In this document: piece by piece, positions 8,066 to 16,574 of the stretch
How the letters are laid out: each line of letters opens with the position of its first letter
Position numbering within the stretch: the first letter of the stretch is position 1
Assembly: GCF_001657485.1 (NCBI RefSeq)
Contig: NZ_LXFU01000035.1
Coordinates: 124,001 to 188,000 of the forward strand
Length of the DNA: 64,000 nucleotides
Origin: Rhizobium sp. WYCCWR10014
Lineage (GTDB): Bacteria > Pseudomonadota > Alphaproteobacteria > Rhizobiales > Rhizobiaceae
Direction: 5' to 3'
The notes under the pieces: model-generated
What the model saw: the letters and a program-made list of their open reading frames with translations, nothing else
Database searches by the model: none
Told to the model about the DNA's origin: nothing
Made by a program: the position numbers and the translations under genes

Positions 8066-8959
8066 CTACGGATGCTTCTTGAACCAGTTGTGCAGGTAAT
8101 CGACGAAGATCCTCACCTTGGCCGGCAGGTAGCGCCGGTGCGGATAGACGGCATAGATGCCGCGGTCCGTTGGGATGTAGTCGTTGAACAGCGTTACCAG
8201 TTCGCCGCTCTCGATCGGCTTGCGGGCGATGAAATCCGGGATGAAGGCTATGCCGATGCCGGCGAGTGCTGCGCGTAATGTCGCATGCGGACTGTTGACT
8301 TCTATCGGTCCGGATACGGCGACGGCGAACGAGGTGTTGTCGGGATTGTGGAAACGGATGCTCGCCTGGGTGCGCGCATTGGTGTCAACGATGAAGGGGA
8401 CGTTGGAAAGGTCCGTCGGATGCTCGAGATTGGGATGACGCTCGAGAAACTCGGGGGTGGCGCAGATATGGATGCGGAAATCCGAGATCTTGCGGGCGAT
8501 CATGCCGGAATCTTCGAGCTTGGTGATGCGGATCGCCACGTCGAAGCTTTCCTCGATCAGGTCCACGAACCGGTCATCCGCGGCGATCTCCAGTGAAAGA
8601 TCCGGGTTCTCCTTGGCGAAATCGATCAGCGACTGGCCGACATCGGCATCGACGAAGGTGCGCGGCACGGAAATGCGCAGCCGCCCTTTGAGCTGGGCAT
8701 TGTTCTCACGCACGAGATCGGCGAGGTTGTCGATCTCCTTCAGGATATCGGAGGCGGTACGGTAATAGGTATGGCCGGCCTCGGTCATCGAGAACTGACG
8801 GGTGGTGCGGTTGAGCAGCAGGGCGCCGAGTTCGTCTTCCAATTCGCGCACATATTTGGAGAGCAGCGCCTTTGAGCGGCCGGTGCGTCGTGCCGCAGCG
8901 GAGAAGCCTTCGGCCTCGACGACGTCGATGAAGGCACGTATGCGGGTCAAGGTATCCAT
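8066..8959 (-). CDS. LysR family transcriptional regulator
   Basis: A 297-residue regulator. The N-terminal 60 residues form the LysR winged helix-turn-helix (AFIDVVEAEGFSAAARRTGR, then the KALLSKYVRELEDELG recognition region), followed by a linker helix and a periplasmic-binding-like effector domain. It belongs to the CrgA/AaeR-like group by its overall pattern (TGHTYY-type region, RISVPRTF). The ligand is unknown. It is divergent from the decarboxylase gene 527 bases away, and a perfect inverted repeat lies 27 bases upstream of its start, a candidate operator for autoregulation. Confidence 0.92.
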   Translation of the reverse strand: MDTLTRIRAFIDVVEAEGFSAAARRTGRSKALLSKYVRELEDELGALLLNRTTRQFSMTEAGHTYYRTASDILKEIDNLADLVRENNAQLKGRLRISVPRTFVDADVGQSLIDFAKENPDLSLEIAADDRFVDLIEESFDVAIRITKLEDSGMIARKISDFRIHICATPEFLERHPNLEHPTDLSNVPFIVDTNARTQASIRFHNPDNTSFAVAVSGPIEVNSPHATLRAALAGIGIAFIPDFIARKPIESGELVTLFNDYIPTDRGIYAVYPHRRYLPAKVRIFVDYLHNWFKKHP

Positions 8960-8985
8960 GGCACCCCTCAGGCTGTTTCGGAATG

Positions 8986-9012
8986 TTGAACAAATTGGCT
9001 CGTCTTGTTCAA
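8986..9012. promoter_or_regulatory. inverted repeat, candidate LysR operator
   Basis: TTGAACAA (8986-8993) and TTGTTCAA (9005-9012) form a perfect 8-base inverted repeat with an 11-base AT-rich spacer, just upstream of the divergent LysR gene. LysR proteins bind interrupted palindromes of this size, usually of T-N11-A form, next to their own promoters. The assignment is inference. Confidence 0.5.
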
Positions 9013-9189
9013 TTATTTTTTTAGCCCAAGATCAAAAAATCGCTTGATTATGAAGGCGAATATTCTTATTTCCCACTCAGCCCAAAGTCGCACGTGCCCA
9101 TGGGTGTCCGCCGAACCCTCGAATTGGTGAGGAAATCGGTAAGGTACCTGGAATTAACCCCTCCAGTCGCTGTTCCGGCCAACCGGAAA

Positions 9190-9486
9190 ATGCGAGGACG
9201 CCTGAAGCAACGACGGTGCGGGCCTTTTTGTTCTCTCCCTGCTTTCCATCAGCGGGGGTTACTGAAGAGGCACACCATCATTGCCGGAAGTGCGGTTGGG
9301 ATTCTCCCTCCAATCCATGGCAGACAAAGCCGAACTTACACCGCATCGCGGCGTTGGTTCACTATCTGCGCATCGATCGCTTGCTATGGTTCCGGGGTCT
9401 CCACCGGCTGGTTCCAATGCGAGCTATCGTATGCCCTTTGTCCTCCGGTTCATGCCGGAGCTCTGGAATTGGAAGAGGGAATCGAT
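9190..9486 (+). promoter_or_regulatory. long structured leader of the decarboxylase gene (speF-type RNA candidate)
   Basis: The decarboxylase is preceded by more than 400 bases without a convincing gene. The last part can fold: 9443-9448 pairs with 9455-9460 in a tight hairpin, while 9421-9425 can pair with 9459-9463 and 9412-9418 with 9468-9474. The two foldings share bases 9459-9460 and the outer one runs into the AGAGGGA ribosome site at 9474-9480. A conserved speF RNA motif is known upstream of alphaproteobacterial ornithine decarboxylase genes, and this position fits. I could not run the covariance model. Confidence 0.55.
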
Positions 9487-10620
9487 ATGACCACCCAGCG
9501 CATCCGCGACTTTCTCGCAACCCGACGTCCCGATGGTCCCTGCCTCGTGGTTGACCTCGACGTCGTTCGCGACAATTTCCACGCCTTCCGTCACGCCATG
9601 CCGGACAGCGCCATCTATTATGCCGTCAAGGCCAACCCGGCTCCGGAAGTGCTGAAGCTGCTTGCAGGCCTCGGCTCCAATTTCGATTGTGCATCCGTTG
9701 CCGAAATCGAAATGGCGCTCGAAGCCGGTGCGACCGCCGCCCGCATCTCCTATGGCAACACGATCAAGAAGGAACGTGACGTTGCCCGCGCCCACGCGCT
9801 TGGCGTCAGCCTCTTTGCTGTCGACAGCCACGAGGAAGTCGAGAAGATTTCGCGCGCCGCTCCCGGCGCCCGTGTCTTCTGCCGCGTGCTCACGGATGGC
9901 GAAGGCGCCGAATGGCCGCTTTCGCGCAAGTTCGGCTGCGTTCCGCAGATGGCTGTCGACGTTCTCGTCTACGCCCATCAGCTTGGCCTTCAGTCCTATG
10001 GCGTCTCGTTCCATGTCGGTTCGCAGATGACCAAGGTCGATGCCTGGGATTCGGCGCTCGCCGATGCCAAGCGCGTCTTCGTATCGCTTGCCAAGCAGGG
10101 CATCCACCTGCAGATGGTCAACATGGGCGGCGGCTTCCCGACCAAGTACCTGCGTGACGTTCCGTCCGCAGAAGCTTACGGCAAGTCGATCTACCAGGCG
10201 CTGCGCACGCATTTCGGCAACCAGATCCCGCAGACGATCATCGAGCCGGGCCGCGGCATGGTCGGTAATGCCGGTGTCATCAAGGCGGAAGTCGTGCTGA
10301 TTTCGAAGAAGTCGGACAATGACGATGCCCGCTGGGTCTTCCTCGACATCGGCAAGTTCGGCGGTCTCGCCGAGACGATGGACGAAGCCATCCGCTATCC
10401 GATCCGCACGGAACACGACGGCGATGAGATGGAGCCCTGCGTCATTGCCGGCCCGACCTGCGATTCGGCCGACGTGCTCTACGAGAAGAACCTCTATCCG
10501 CTGCCGATCTCCCTTTCGATCGGCGACGAGGTCCTGATCGAAGGCACCGGCGCCTATACGACGACCTATTCGGCGGTCGCTTTCAACGGTTTCGACCCGC
10601 TGAAGGCCTACGTCATCTAA
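9487..10620 (+). CDS. odc2: lysine/ornithine decarboxylase, fold III PLP enzyme
   Basis: A 377-residue decarboxylase with the alanine-racemase fold. The PLP-binding lysine is K48 in YAVKANP, and the glycine-rich phosphate loop appears as MGGGFPT. EPGRGMVGNAG and the C-terminal GPTCDSADVLY, which carries the catalytic cysteine contributed across the dimer, are all present. It converts ornithine to putrescine and/or lysine to cadaverine; the short alphaproteobacterial form is known to use both. The symbol follows the Sinorhizobium homologue as I remember it. The ATG at 9487 follows an AGAGGGA ribosome site. The frame is open back to 9094, but the extra 131 codons encode no recognisable protein and cover the structured leader. 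Confidence 0.92.
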   Translation: MTTQRIRDFLATRRPDGPCLVVDLDVVRDNFHAFRHAMPDSAIYYAVKANPAPEVLKLLAGLGSNFDCASVAEIEMALEAGATAARISYGNTIKKERDVARAHALGVSLFAVDSHEEVEKISRAAPGARVFCRVLTDGEGAEWPLSRKFGCVPQMAVDVLVYAHQLGLQSYGVSFHVGSQMTKVDAWDSALADAKRVFVSLAKQGIHLQMVNMGGGFPTKYLRDVPSAEAYGKSIYQALRTHFGNQIPQTIIEPGRGMVGNAGVIKAEVVLISKKSDNDDARWVFLDIGKFGGLAETMDEAIRYPIRTEHDGDEMEPCVIAGPTCDSADVLYEKNLYPLPISLSIGDEVLIEGTGAYTTTYSAVAFNGFDPLKAYVI

Positions 10621-10714
10621 GGTCGTTTCCGCCAGCCCCGTAACCAGCCGGGGCGGCAACCTCACAATTTTCCTTCATCGCCGCTGATAACGGTATTGGG
10701 TACGGGAGGCCAAG

Positions 10715-11305
10715 ATGGCCGCTGTTCTTGATTCTGTCCGCGCATTCTTTGCGCCTACCACTTTCGCCATCGACGCCGAAAATCCATCGGATGTCGTTGC
10801 GCGTGAAAACCTGCTCGACCGAGTCATGGGCCCGGATCGCCGCAAGAAGTCGTCGGAGAAGATCCGCCGCAACCGCGTCCCGGCCGAGGGCCTTGCGCTC
10901 GTGGCGCGCGACCGCGATGGCCATGTCATCGGCTCGGTGCGGCTCTGGAACATCGAGGCCGGCGTCAATGACGAAGGCACGCCGATCAATGCACTGCTGC
11001 TTGGACCTCTCGCCGTTGCGCCCCATCAAGGCGGCAAGGGCATCGGCTCGGCGCTGATGCGCGCGGCGATTCTCGAAGCGAAGAAGCGCGGACACGGCGC
11101 CGTTCTGCTCGTTGGTGATGCTGCCTATTACGAGCGTTTCGGCTTTTTTGCCGAAAAGGCTCGCCATCTTGTCATGCCGGGTCCGTTCGAACGCTCGCGC
11201 TTTCTTGCGCTCGAGCTCACGGAAGGCTGGCTTGACGGCGCGGCCGGCATGATCGTCCCCTCGGGACGCATGCTGGCCAGCGCGCCGGTTCGCCGCGCAG
11301 CCTAG
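10715..11305 (+). CDS. GNAT family N-acetyltransferase
   Basis: A 196-residue acetyltransferase of the YhbS-like group. The acetyl-CoA pyrophosphate loop is seen as APHQGGKGIGSALM near residue 108-121, preceded by LLLGPLAV and followed by the GDAAYYERFGF segment characteristic of the group. GGGAGG lies five bases before the ATG. It follows the decarboxylase by 94 bases on the same strand, separated by a GC-rich imperfect hairpin. A role in polyamine acetylation is tempting because of the neighbour but there is no direct sign of it. Substrate unknown. Confidence 0.87.
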   Translation: MAAVLDSVRAFFAPTTFAIDAENPSDVVARENLLDRVMGPDRRKKSSEKIRRNRVPAEGLALVARDRDGHVIGSVRLWNIEAGVNDEGTPINALLLGPLAVAPHQGGKGIGSALMRAAILEAKKRGHGAVLLVGDAAYYERFGFFAEKARHLVMPGPFERSRFLALELTEGWLDGAAGMIVPSGRMLASAPVRRAA

Positions 11306-11577
11306 AACAGGATTGTGCCGGGTCGCCTGAAACACGCGCGGAGCCGTAAGGCTGCGCCGACCGGCCGGCCAGGTTGGGAATTTTTCCCCCGGCTGGTAAT
11401 ATCCGCGCCGTTTGACCACGCAGGCAGGCGGGCCTGGTGTGGTTGCGGCGCGGATTGTCTTTCTGGCGGGTGAGGCGGCGCGTGGTCGCTAGCTCCCGGC
11501 GCACGCGGAAACACAATCGCGTGAAATGGGTCGCTGGCCCCGCGAACAAATCGCTGCGATATCCTATCTTGCGTCGC

Positions 11578-12606
11578 ATGATCCGCCTTCTTTCCCTTCT
11601 GCTTTTCTTCTGCCTTCCGCTTGCCGCAACGGGGCCGGCGACTGCTCAGAGTACGGCTTCCGGCGTCGGCGAGCTTGGCCCGCGTCTCGATCGCGCGGCG
11701 AGCGACCCCGCGATGCGGCCTCTGAAGACGGTGATTGTCGCTCGAGACGGACGCGTGCTCAGCGAACGTGGGTTCCATGGTCATTCGCCCTCGGAATCGA
11801 CCAATATCAAATCCGCTTCGAAGTCGATCATCTCGGCGCTGGTCGGTATCGCCATCGACAAAGGCCTGCTCGAGGGGCCGGATCAGAAGATCGCGCCGAT
11901 CCTGAAGACCGATCTCCCTGTAACGCCCGACCCGCGCATCAACGACATCACCATCGGCAATCTTCTCTCCATGCAGGCCGGGCTCGATCGCATGTCGGGG
12001 GCGAACTACGGCCGCTGGGTCTCCTCGCGCAACTGGGTGCGCTTTGCGCTGTCTCAGCCTTTCGTCGATCAGCCCGGTGGCGAGATGCTCTATTCCACCG
12101 CATCCACGCATCTGCTGTCGGCCATTCTCACCAAGGTCGGCCGGCGGCCGACGCTGGTGTTGGCGCGCGAATGGCTCGGCCCGGTCGACGGTTTCCGCAT
12201 CGGTGCATGGGAGCGCGATCCGCAGGGCATCTATCTCGGCGGCAATCAGATGGCGATGAGCGCCCGGTCCCTGCTTGCCTTCGGCGAACTCTACCGTAAC
12301 GGCGGCAAGACCGCCGACGGCCGCCAGATCGTCCCTGCCGACTGGATCGCCCAGTCGTGGCAGCAGCGCACCAACTCACGCTTCTCCGGCGATGAATATG
12401 GCTATGGCTGGTTCACGCGGCAGATCGGCGGCGAGCAGGTGCATTTCGCCTGGGGTTATGGCGGGCAGATGCTCTACATCGTGCCGTCGCTCGATCTCAC
12501 CGTCGTCATGACCTCGGAAGAGAGCGGTCCGTCTGCCCGAAACGGCTACAGGGACTTGCTGCACGGTCTGTTGGCGGACATCATAGGCTCGGTGCGGGCA
12601 GCCTAA
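11578..12606 (+). CDS. secreted serine hydrolase, beta-lactamase family (class C-like)
   Basis: A 342-residue exported hydrolase. The signal peptide MIRLLSLLLFFCLPLAATGP ends at an ATAQ cleavage region. The mature part has the SxxK motif as SASK (S79, K82) and a YST triad near residue 160, followed by LLSAILTKVG, as in penicillin-binding-protein-like esterases and class C beta-lactamases. A late AWGYGGQ segment occupies the place of the KTG box, so the third motif is not standard, which argues for an esterase or peptidase rather than an antibiotic-destroying enzyme. The start at 11578 is chosen because it opens the signal peptide; the frame is open back to 11437 with basic, unlikely residues. 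Confidence 0.85.
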   Translation: MIRLLSLLLFFCLPLAATGPATAQSTASGVGELGPRLDRAASDPAMRPLKTVIVARDGRVLSERGFHGHSPSESTNIKSASKSIISALVGIAIDKGLLEGPDQKIAPILKTDLPVTPDPRINDITIGNLLSMQAGLDRMSGANYGRWVSSRNWVRFALSQPFVDQPGGEMLYSTASTHLLSAILTKVGRRPTLVLAREWLGPVDGFRIGAWERDPQGIYLGGNQMAMSARSLLAFGELYRNGGKTADGRQIVPADWIAQSWQQRTNSRFSGDEYGYGWFTRQIGGEQVHFAWGYGGQMLYIVPSLDLTVVMTSEESGPSARNGYRDLLHGLLADIIGSVRAA

Positions 12607-12696
12607 AAAACTCGTGATCGTTCAATTTTTAGCGAAGGCTCCAATCAAACCGCAAAACGCATCCTGTAAGTTCCGTGAGAATTTCGGGAAAGCGCC

Positions 12697-13854
12697 ATGC
12701 TGCTGGATCTCAGGACAATCTATTTCATTGTTGCCGTGAGCTGTTTCGTGCTGGGCATTCTCCAGCTTGCAGCCTATGCGACGGGTCGCTTCGAGAGGTG
12801 GCCGCTCTGGTGGGGTTTGAGCAACCTTCTTGTCGGCGTCGGGTCCTTCCTCGTCGCGTTGCGTAATCTCGTTCCCACCTCCGTCTCGATCGACGGCGGC
12901 AATATCGTCACCATCGCCGGCTACATGCTGATGTTCTTTGCCGTCCGGGTGTTTTCGGGACGAGCGCTCGACCAGCGCAGTTTCTGGCTTGCCATCTTGC
13001 TCGTCAGCGTCCCTGTCGTCCTCATCGTCAGCGATCCATCGGCAGTCTCGGCGCGGCTCCTCTACGTCTCCGTTGTTTGCTGCCTCTGCGATCTTGCGGT
13101 CGCAAGGGAGGCAATCAGCATTGTCCGGCGCGAGAGGCTTTATTCGGCAGCCTTGCTTGTCGGCCTCTACGTCTGCACTGCCGCGATCTTTGCGGTTCGC
13201 AGCATTCTCGCGGCGACCGGTGAGATCGGTGGGCCGGATCCTTTCGGCGGTAGTGCAATTCACAGCTGGATGGCGGTGTCTGCGGTCGCGTTCATCATGC
13301 TGCGCAGCATGGCGATGGTGCTGATGGCCGCCGAGCGCAGCCGAAATCAGCTGACGGAACTCGCTCACCACGATCCGCTGACCGGCGCGCTCAATCGTGG
13401 TGGTCTTGCCCAGCATCTGCCGGCTCTCGGTTCCCGGCCGGTATCGCTGCTGATCATCGATATCGACCATTTCAAGCAACTGAACGACAGACATGGCCAT
13501 GCCGCCGGCGACGATATCCTGCGCCTTTTCGCCAGTGTTTCGAGAGGCATCATGCGCTCCGACGACCTGCTTGCCCGTCAAGGTGGGGATGAGTTCCTGG
13601 CGGTGCTGAGAAATGTTTCCCGGGAAGATGCGGTGGCGATTGCCGAGCGCATCCGTCTCGCCTTCGCCGCAGCCGTCCTGCAGCGGCCGGATCTGGCCGT
13701 CTTTCCGACGCTGAGCATCGGTGTTGCCGCGCGTGCGGAAAGCGGCGGAGATTTTGAGCGGCTGATGCAGAAGGCCGATGAGGCGCTCTATCGTTCGAAG
13801 CGCGAGGGCCGCAACCGGGTCGAAGTCTTCGGAGAAAATCAGCAGGCCGCGTAG
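12697..13854 (+). CDS. membrane-bound diguanylate cyclase
   Basis: A 385-residue protein with about six N-terminal transmembrane helices (residues 5-210) and a C-terminal GGDEF domain. The active-site motif GGDEF is intact at 296-300. An inhibitory I-site RxxD (RSDD, residues 287-290) stands exactly five residues ahead of it, so the enzyme should make cyclic di-GMP from two GTP and be inhibited by product. The metal-binding DIDHFK and NDRHGHAAGD segments are present. The membrane part has no known sensor signature I can name. It is a single-gene unit; the 272-bp inverted-repeat element starts 36 bases after the stop. Confidence 0.93.
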   Translation: MLLDLRTIYFIVAVSCFVLGILQLAAYATGRFERWPLWWGLSNLLVGVGSFLVALRNLVPTSVSIDGGNIVTIAGYMLMFFAVRVFSGRALDQRSFWLAILLVSVPVVLIVSDPSAVSARLLYVSVVCCLCDLAVAREAISIVRRERLYSAALLVGLYVCTAAIFAVRSILAATGEIGGPDPFGGSAIHSWMAVSAVAFIMLRSMAMVLMAAERSRNQLTELAHHDPLTGALNRGGLAQHLPALGSRPVSLLIIDIDHFKQLNDRHGHAAGDDILRLFASVSRGIMRSDDLLARQGGDEFLAVLRNVSREDAVAIAERIRLAFAAAVLQRPDLAVFPTLSIGVAARAESGGDFERLMQKADEALYRSKREGRNRVEVFGENQQAA

Positions 13855-13890
13855 CGCCCTCAGTGATTCCTACCTCTTCCAGCGTGAGCC

Positions 13891-14162
13891 TAGAGCCTTT
13901 CCCGGTTAGATTGAAACATTCTGCCGGAGCAGGTTTTCGTCAGGGCAAAGGCGGTTGGCGAAGGGCATACCCCTTGGTACGTCCGAGCCGATCGTCTTTG
14001 CCCTGGCGGAAAGATGCCCGGCCCTTCGGGTTGGCTGAAACGGGCCGCCTGATCGACCGGCCGGCTTGGCCGTAGAACTGGGCTACGACGCGCGCCGGCC
14101 GGTCGACCATCCGACTCCGTTTGAGCCAACAGAATGCTTCAATCTAACCGGGAAAGGCTCTA
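13891..14162. repeat. 272-bp element with 33-bp terminal inverted repeats
   Basis: The ends 13891-13923 and 14130-14162 are inverted copies matching at 32 of 33 positions. The inside is GC-rich and itself contains inverted segments (for example the CGGCCGG-rich parts around 14055-14105), so the whole unit could fold into one long branched hairpin. It contains no open frame of note and no transposase. The right end includes the last bases of cysE and supplies its TAG stop codon (14160-14162). Structure and size fit a rhizobial intergenic palindromic element or a very small non-autonomous mobile element. Confidence 0.82.
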
Positions 14163-14975
14163 GATATTCTGATCCATCGTCTCGGCCGGGATTTCGTCGG
14201 CGCGGTGGACGCGCACGAGCGTCGCCGGCACGCCGGCGACCGTGCAATGCGTGGGAACCGATTTGAGCACGACGCTGCCGGCCGCGACTTTGCTGAAGGC
14301 GCCGATTTCGATATTGCCGAGGATCTTGGCGCCCGCGCCGATCATCACGCCGTGGCGGATCTTCGGGTGGCGGTCGCCGGTTTCCTTGCCGGTGCCGCCG
14401 AGCGTGACGTTCTGCAGGATCGACACTTCATCCTCGATGACCGCCGTTTCGCCGATGACGATGCCCGAACCGTGGTCGAGCATGATGGACGCGCCAATCC
14501 GTGCCGCCGGATGGATATCGGGGCCGAAGACCAGCGAAACGAGATTGGCGAGCCAACTGGCGATCTCCGGCCGGCCGGCGACCCACAGTGCATGAGCGAC
14601 GCGGTGCGTCTGCAACGCATGAAAGCCCTTGAGATTGAGAAGCGCGTGCAGAAATGTCGTGCAGGCCGGATCGCGCTCGCGCACGGCGATGAGATCGGCC
14701 TCGACCTTCCGCATGATATCGCCATCAAGTGTGGACAGGATGAGATCGAACAGATCACCGGTTTCCACCTGCGCCACGGAGAGCCGCGCGGCCAGCACGC
14801 GGGCGATGATCTCATCGTTGCCAGCGGTGTCCGTTACCTGAGCGGCAAGCAACTGCTGCAATATCGGCTCGCGTGCGGCAAGCTCGACCGCCTCGGCGCG
14901 GATCACGGTCCAGACGGATGCGTCGCCCAAAGTCTGCGGTTGTTCGGTCAAACCGAGGCCGGTCGATTTCGACAT
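14160..14975 (-). CDS. cysE: serine O-acetyltransferase
   Basis: A 271-residue CysE, which acetylates L-serine with acetyl-CoA in the first step of cysteine synthesis. The N-terminal helical region includes DPACTTFLHALLNLKGFHAL and the C-terminal half is a left-handed beta helix of hexapeptide repeats. Catalytic region motifs are present (GASIMLDHGSGIVIGET with the histidine, then TLGGTGKETGDRHPKI). The C-terminal tail after VPATLVRV is RADEIPAETMDQNI, ending on isoleucine as is common for the tail that inserts into CysK. The stop codon lies within the terminal arm of the adjoining inverted-repeat element. Confidence 0.95.
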   Translation of the reverse strand: MSKSTGLGLTEQPQTLGDASVWTVIRAEAVELAAREPILQQLLAAQVTDTAGNDEIIARVLAARLSVAQVETGDLFDLILSTLDGDIMRKVEADLIAVRERDPACTTFLHALLNLKGFHALQTHRVAHALWVAGRPEIASWLANLVSLVFGPDIHPAARIGASIMLDHGSGIVIGETAVIEDEVSILQNVTLGGTGKETGDRHPKIRHGVMIGAGAKILGNIEIGAFSKVAAGSVVLKSVPTHCTVAGVPATLVRVHRADEIPAETMDQNI

Positions 14976-15071
14976 TCCCGTTTCCTCCGTCAGCCACGGC
15001 AGCGCAAAGCGTTTCCCGCGCGTGGTTTATGTTTCGCCCGGGCCAGGCATTTGGCAAGCCCCGATTATAGT

Positions 15072-15569
15072 CTAGCCGTCCGACGGTTGCAGGTCAGGTG
15101 TCAGTTCCGGAAGCCGGCGCCAGTGATAGAGCACATCCGGCTCCCGTTCTTCGTTGTCGGCGCCATCGGTCTCCTCTTCGGCGGTAAAGCCGTGCCGTTG
15201 GTAGAACGCACGAGCGCCCGCATTGCGCTGGAACGTCCAGAGCCTGATCTCGTCCATCTCTTCCTTGGCGCAACCAAGAAGCAAGGAGCCAATGCCCATG
15301 CCCTGAAAGTCGGGAAGAACGTAAAGCTGCTCTATCCAGTTGTCGCCATAGGCGATGACACCGACGAGCCGGTTGCCCATGGCAGCGCCGAGGATCGAGC
15401 AGTTCGGCAGCAGATGCATGCGCCAGTACTGCTCCTCTTCCTCAGGCGTATGCACATCCGGTAGCCAGGGCAGCAGCTGCCATAGGGCGACACGCCGGAT
15501 TTCCGCTGCGGCTTGCATGTGATCGGCCGTGAGCGCCACGATTTCGGGTTCTGTCAGGGCGTCGTTCAT
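15072..15569 (-). CDS. GNAT family N-acetyltransferase
   Basis: A 165-residue acetyltransferase. The acetyl-CoA loop appears as VLPDFQGMGIGSLLLGCAK around residues 83-101 and the closing motif as QRNAGARAFYQRHGF at about 114-128, both standard for the family. The substrate is unknown. It lies 15 bases upstream-side of the WD40 gene stop and shares the strand with WD40 and CobW, so it may be the last gene of the CobW transcript. Confidence 0.88.
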   Translation of the reverse strand: MNDALTEPEIVALTADHMQAAAEIRRVALWQLLPWLPDVHTPEEEEQYWRMHLLPNCSILGAAMGNRLVGVIAYGDNWIEQLYVLPDFQGMGIGSLLLGCAKEEMDEIRLWTFQRNAGARAFYQRHGFTAEEETDGADNEEREPDVLYHWRRLPELTPDLQPSDG

Positions 15570-15584
15570 TGCCGGCAGCGGGGC

Positions 15585-16574
15585 TCAGGCCGAAATATCG
15601 ATGACGCCGCAGTCGCCGGCTTCGGAGCCGAAGGCGAGCAGCTTACCGTTTTTGCTCCAGCTCATCGCCGTGATCGCGCCCTTGCCAGGGCGCCGCAGCA
15701 GCGCTTCCTTGCTGTCGGCGATGCGCACGGCCAGAATCATGCCGTCGATGAAGCCGATGGCGAGGATGTCTTCGAGCGGATGGAATTTTACCGCGGTCGC
15801 CATGATATTGGCGCGAGTGCCGAGTTCCAGCGGCGCCTTGCCCATCGGCCCGTCCTTGCCCTGGAAGGGCCAGACGATTGCCGCGGGCGCGCCTGAAGAC
15901 GCGAGCCACTTGCCCTTGACCGACCAGGAGAGCGATTTCACCTTGGAGGGGTAGCCGGTCATGCGCATGTGGCGGGCTTCGGTGCCGGGCTTGATGTCGA
16001 GCTTCCAACCGTGCAGTGCGTTTTCCTGCATCGAGGTGACGAGGAAATTACCATCAGGCGAGAAGGTGACGCCGGTATGCGCACCCTTCCACTCCAGATC
16101 GACCGGCTTGGCGGTCATGCCGATCCAGTGCAGTGACACACCGTTGTAGCGCGCCGCCGCGATGCGCAGACCCTTCGGCGCAAAGGCAAGGCCTTCGACC
16201 GTGCGCTCCTCGGGGAATTCCTTGGTCGTGCCGTCGGCAAGACGCACGAGCGAACTCTTGCCGTAGGAATAGGCAACGGCACCCTGCGGGCCGGCCGCCA
16301 CCTGCGAAATCCACTTGCGCGGCGCGGTCGCGATTTCGCTGACGCTGCCGTCGGCGGCAATGCGCAGCACCTTGCCGTCCTCGCCGCCCGAAATCAGGCT
16401 CTCGCTGTAGGGATCACGAATGGCGGTGAGCATGCCCTGATGGGCTTCAGAAACCCTGTCGCCGCCGTCCAGCCGGTGGAAAGTACCGTTTGCGCTCGCG
16501 AAGAAGGGTACATCACCTAAAAATTCGACGGCCAGAACGTGGCCGTCGAGATCAAGCGGTGCAACTGTCGGCAT
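15585..16574 (-). CDS. WD40-repeat beta-propeller protein
   Basis: A 329-residue protein built of WD40-like blades; repeated patterns of the type 'LSWSVKGKWLASSG' and 'AMSWSKNGKLLAFGS' recur about every 40 residues, giving roughly seven blades. No signal peptide is seen, so a cytoplasmic scaffold role is likely. The ATG at 16574 shares its A with the TGA of the CobW gene (TGATG), so it is translated by coupling with CobW; a start 18 bases upstream is possible but lies inside cobW. The pairing suggests it works with the metallochaperone GTPase, but no partner is proven. Confidence 0.85.
   Translation of the reverse strand: MPTVAPLDLDGHVLAVEFLGDVPFFASANGTFHRLDGGDRVSEAHQGMLTAIRDPYSESLISGGEDGKVLRIAADGSVSEIATAPRKWISQVAAGPQGAVAYSYGKSSLVRLADGTTKEFPEERTVEGLAFAPKGLRIAAARYNGVSLHWIGMTAKPVDLEWKGAHTGVTFSPDGNFLVTSMQENALHGWKLDIKPGTEARHMRMTGYPSKVKSLSWSVKGKWLASSGAPAAIVWPFQGKDGPMGKAPLELGTRANIMATAVKFHPLEDILAIGFIDGMILAVRIADSKEALLRRPGKGAITAMSWSKNGKLLAFGSEAGDCGVIDISA

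Noticed and set aside
9094..9486. An in-frame 131-codon extension of the decarboxylase
   Set aside because: It has no family character, the enzyme is complete from 9487 with a good ribosome site, and the stretch is better explained as a structured leader.
10634..10654. GC hairpin after the decarboxylase gene
   Set aside because: The six-base stem has no T-run, so I do not call it a terminator.
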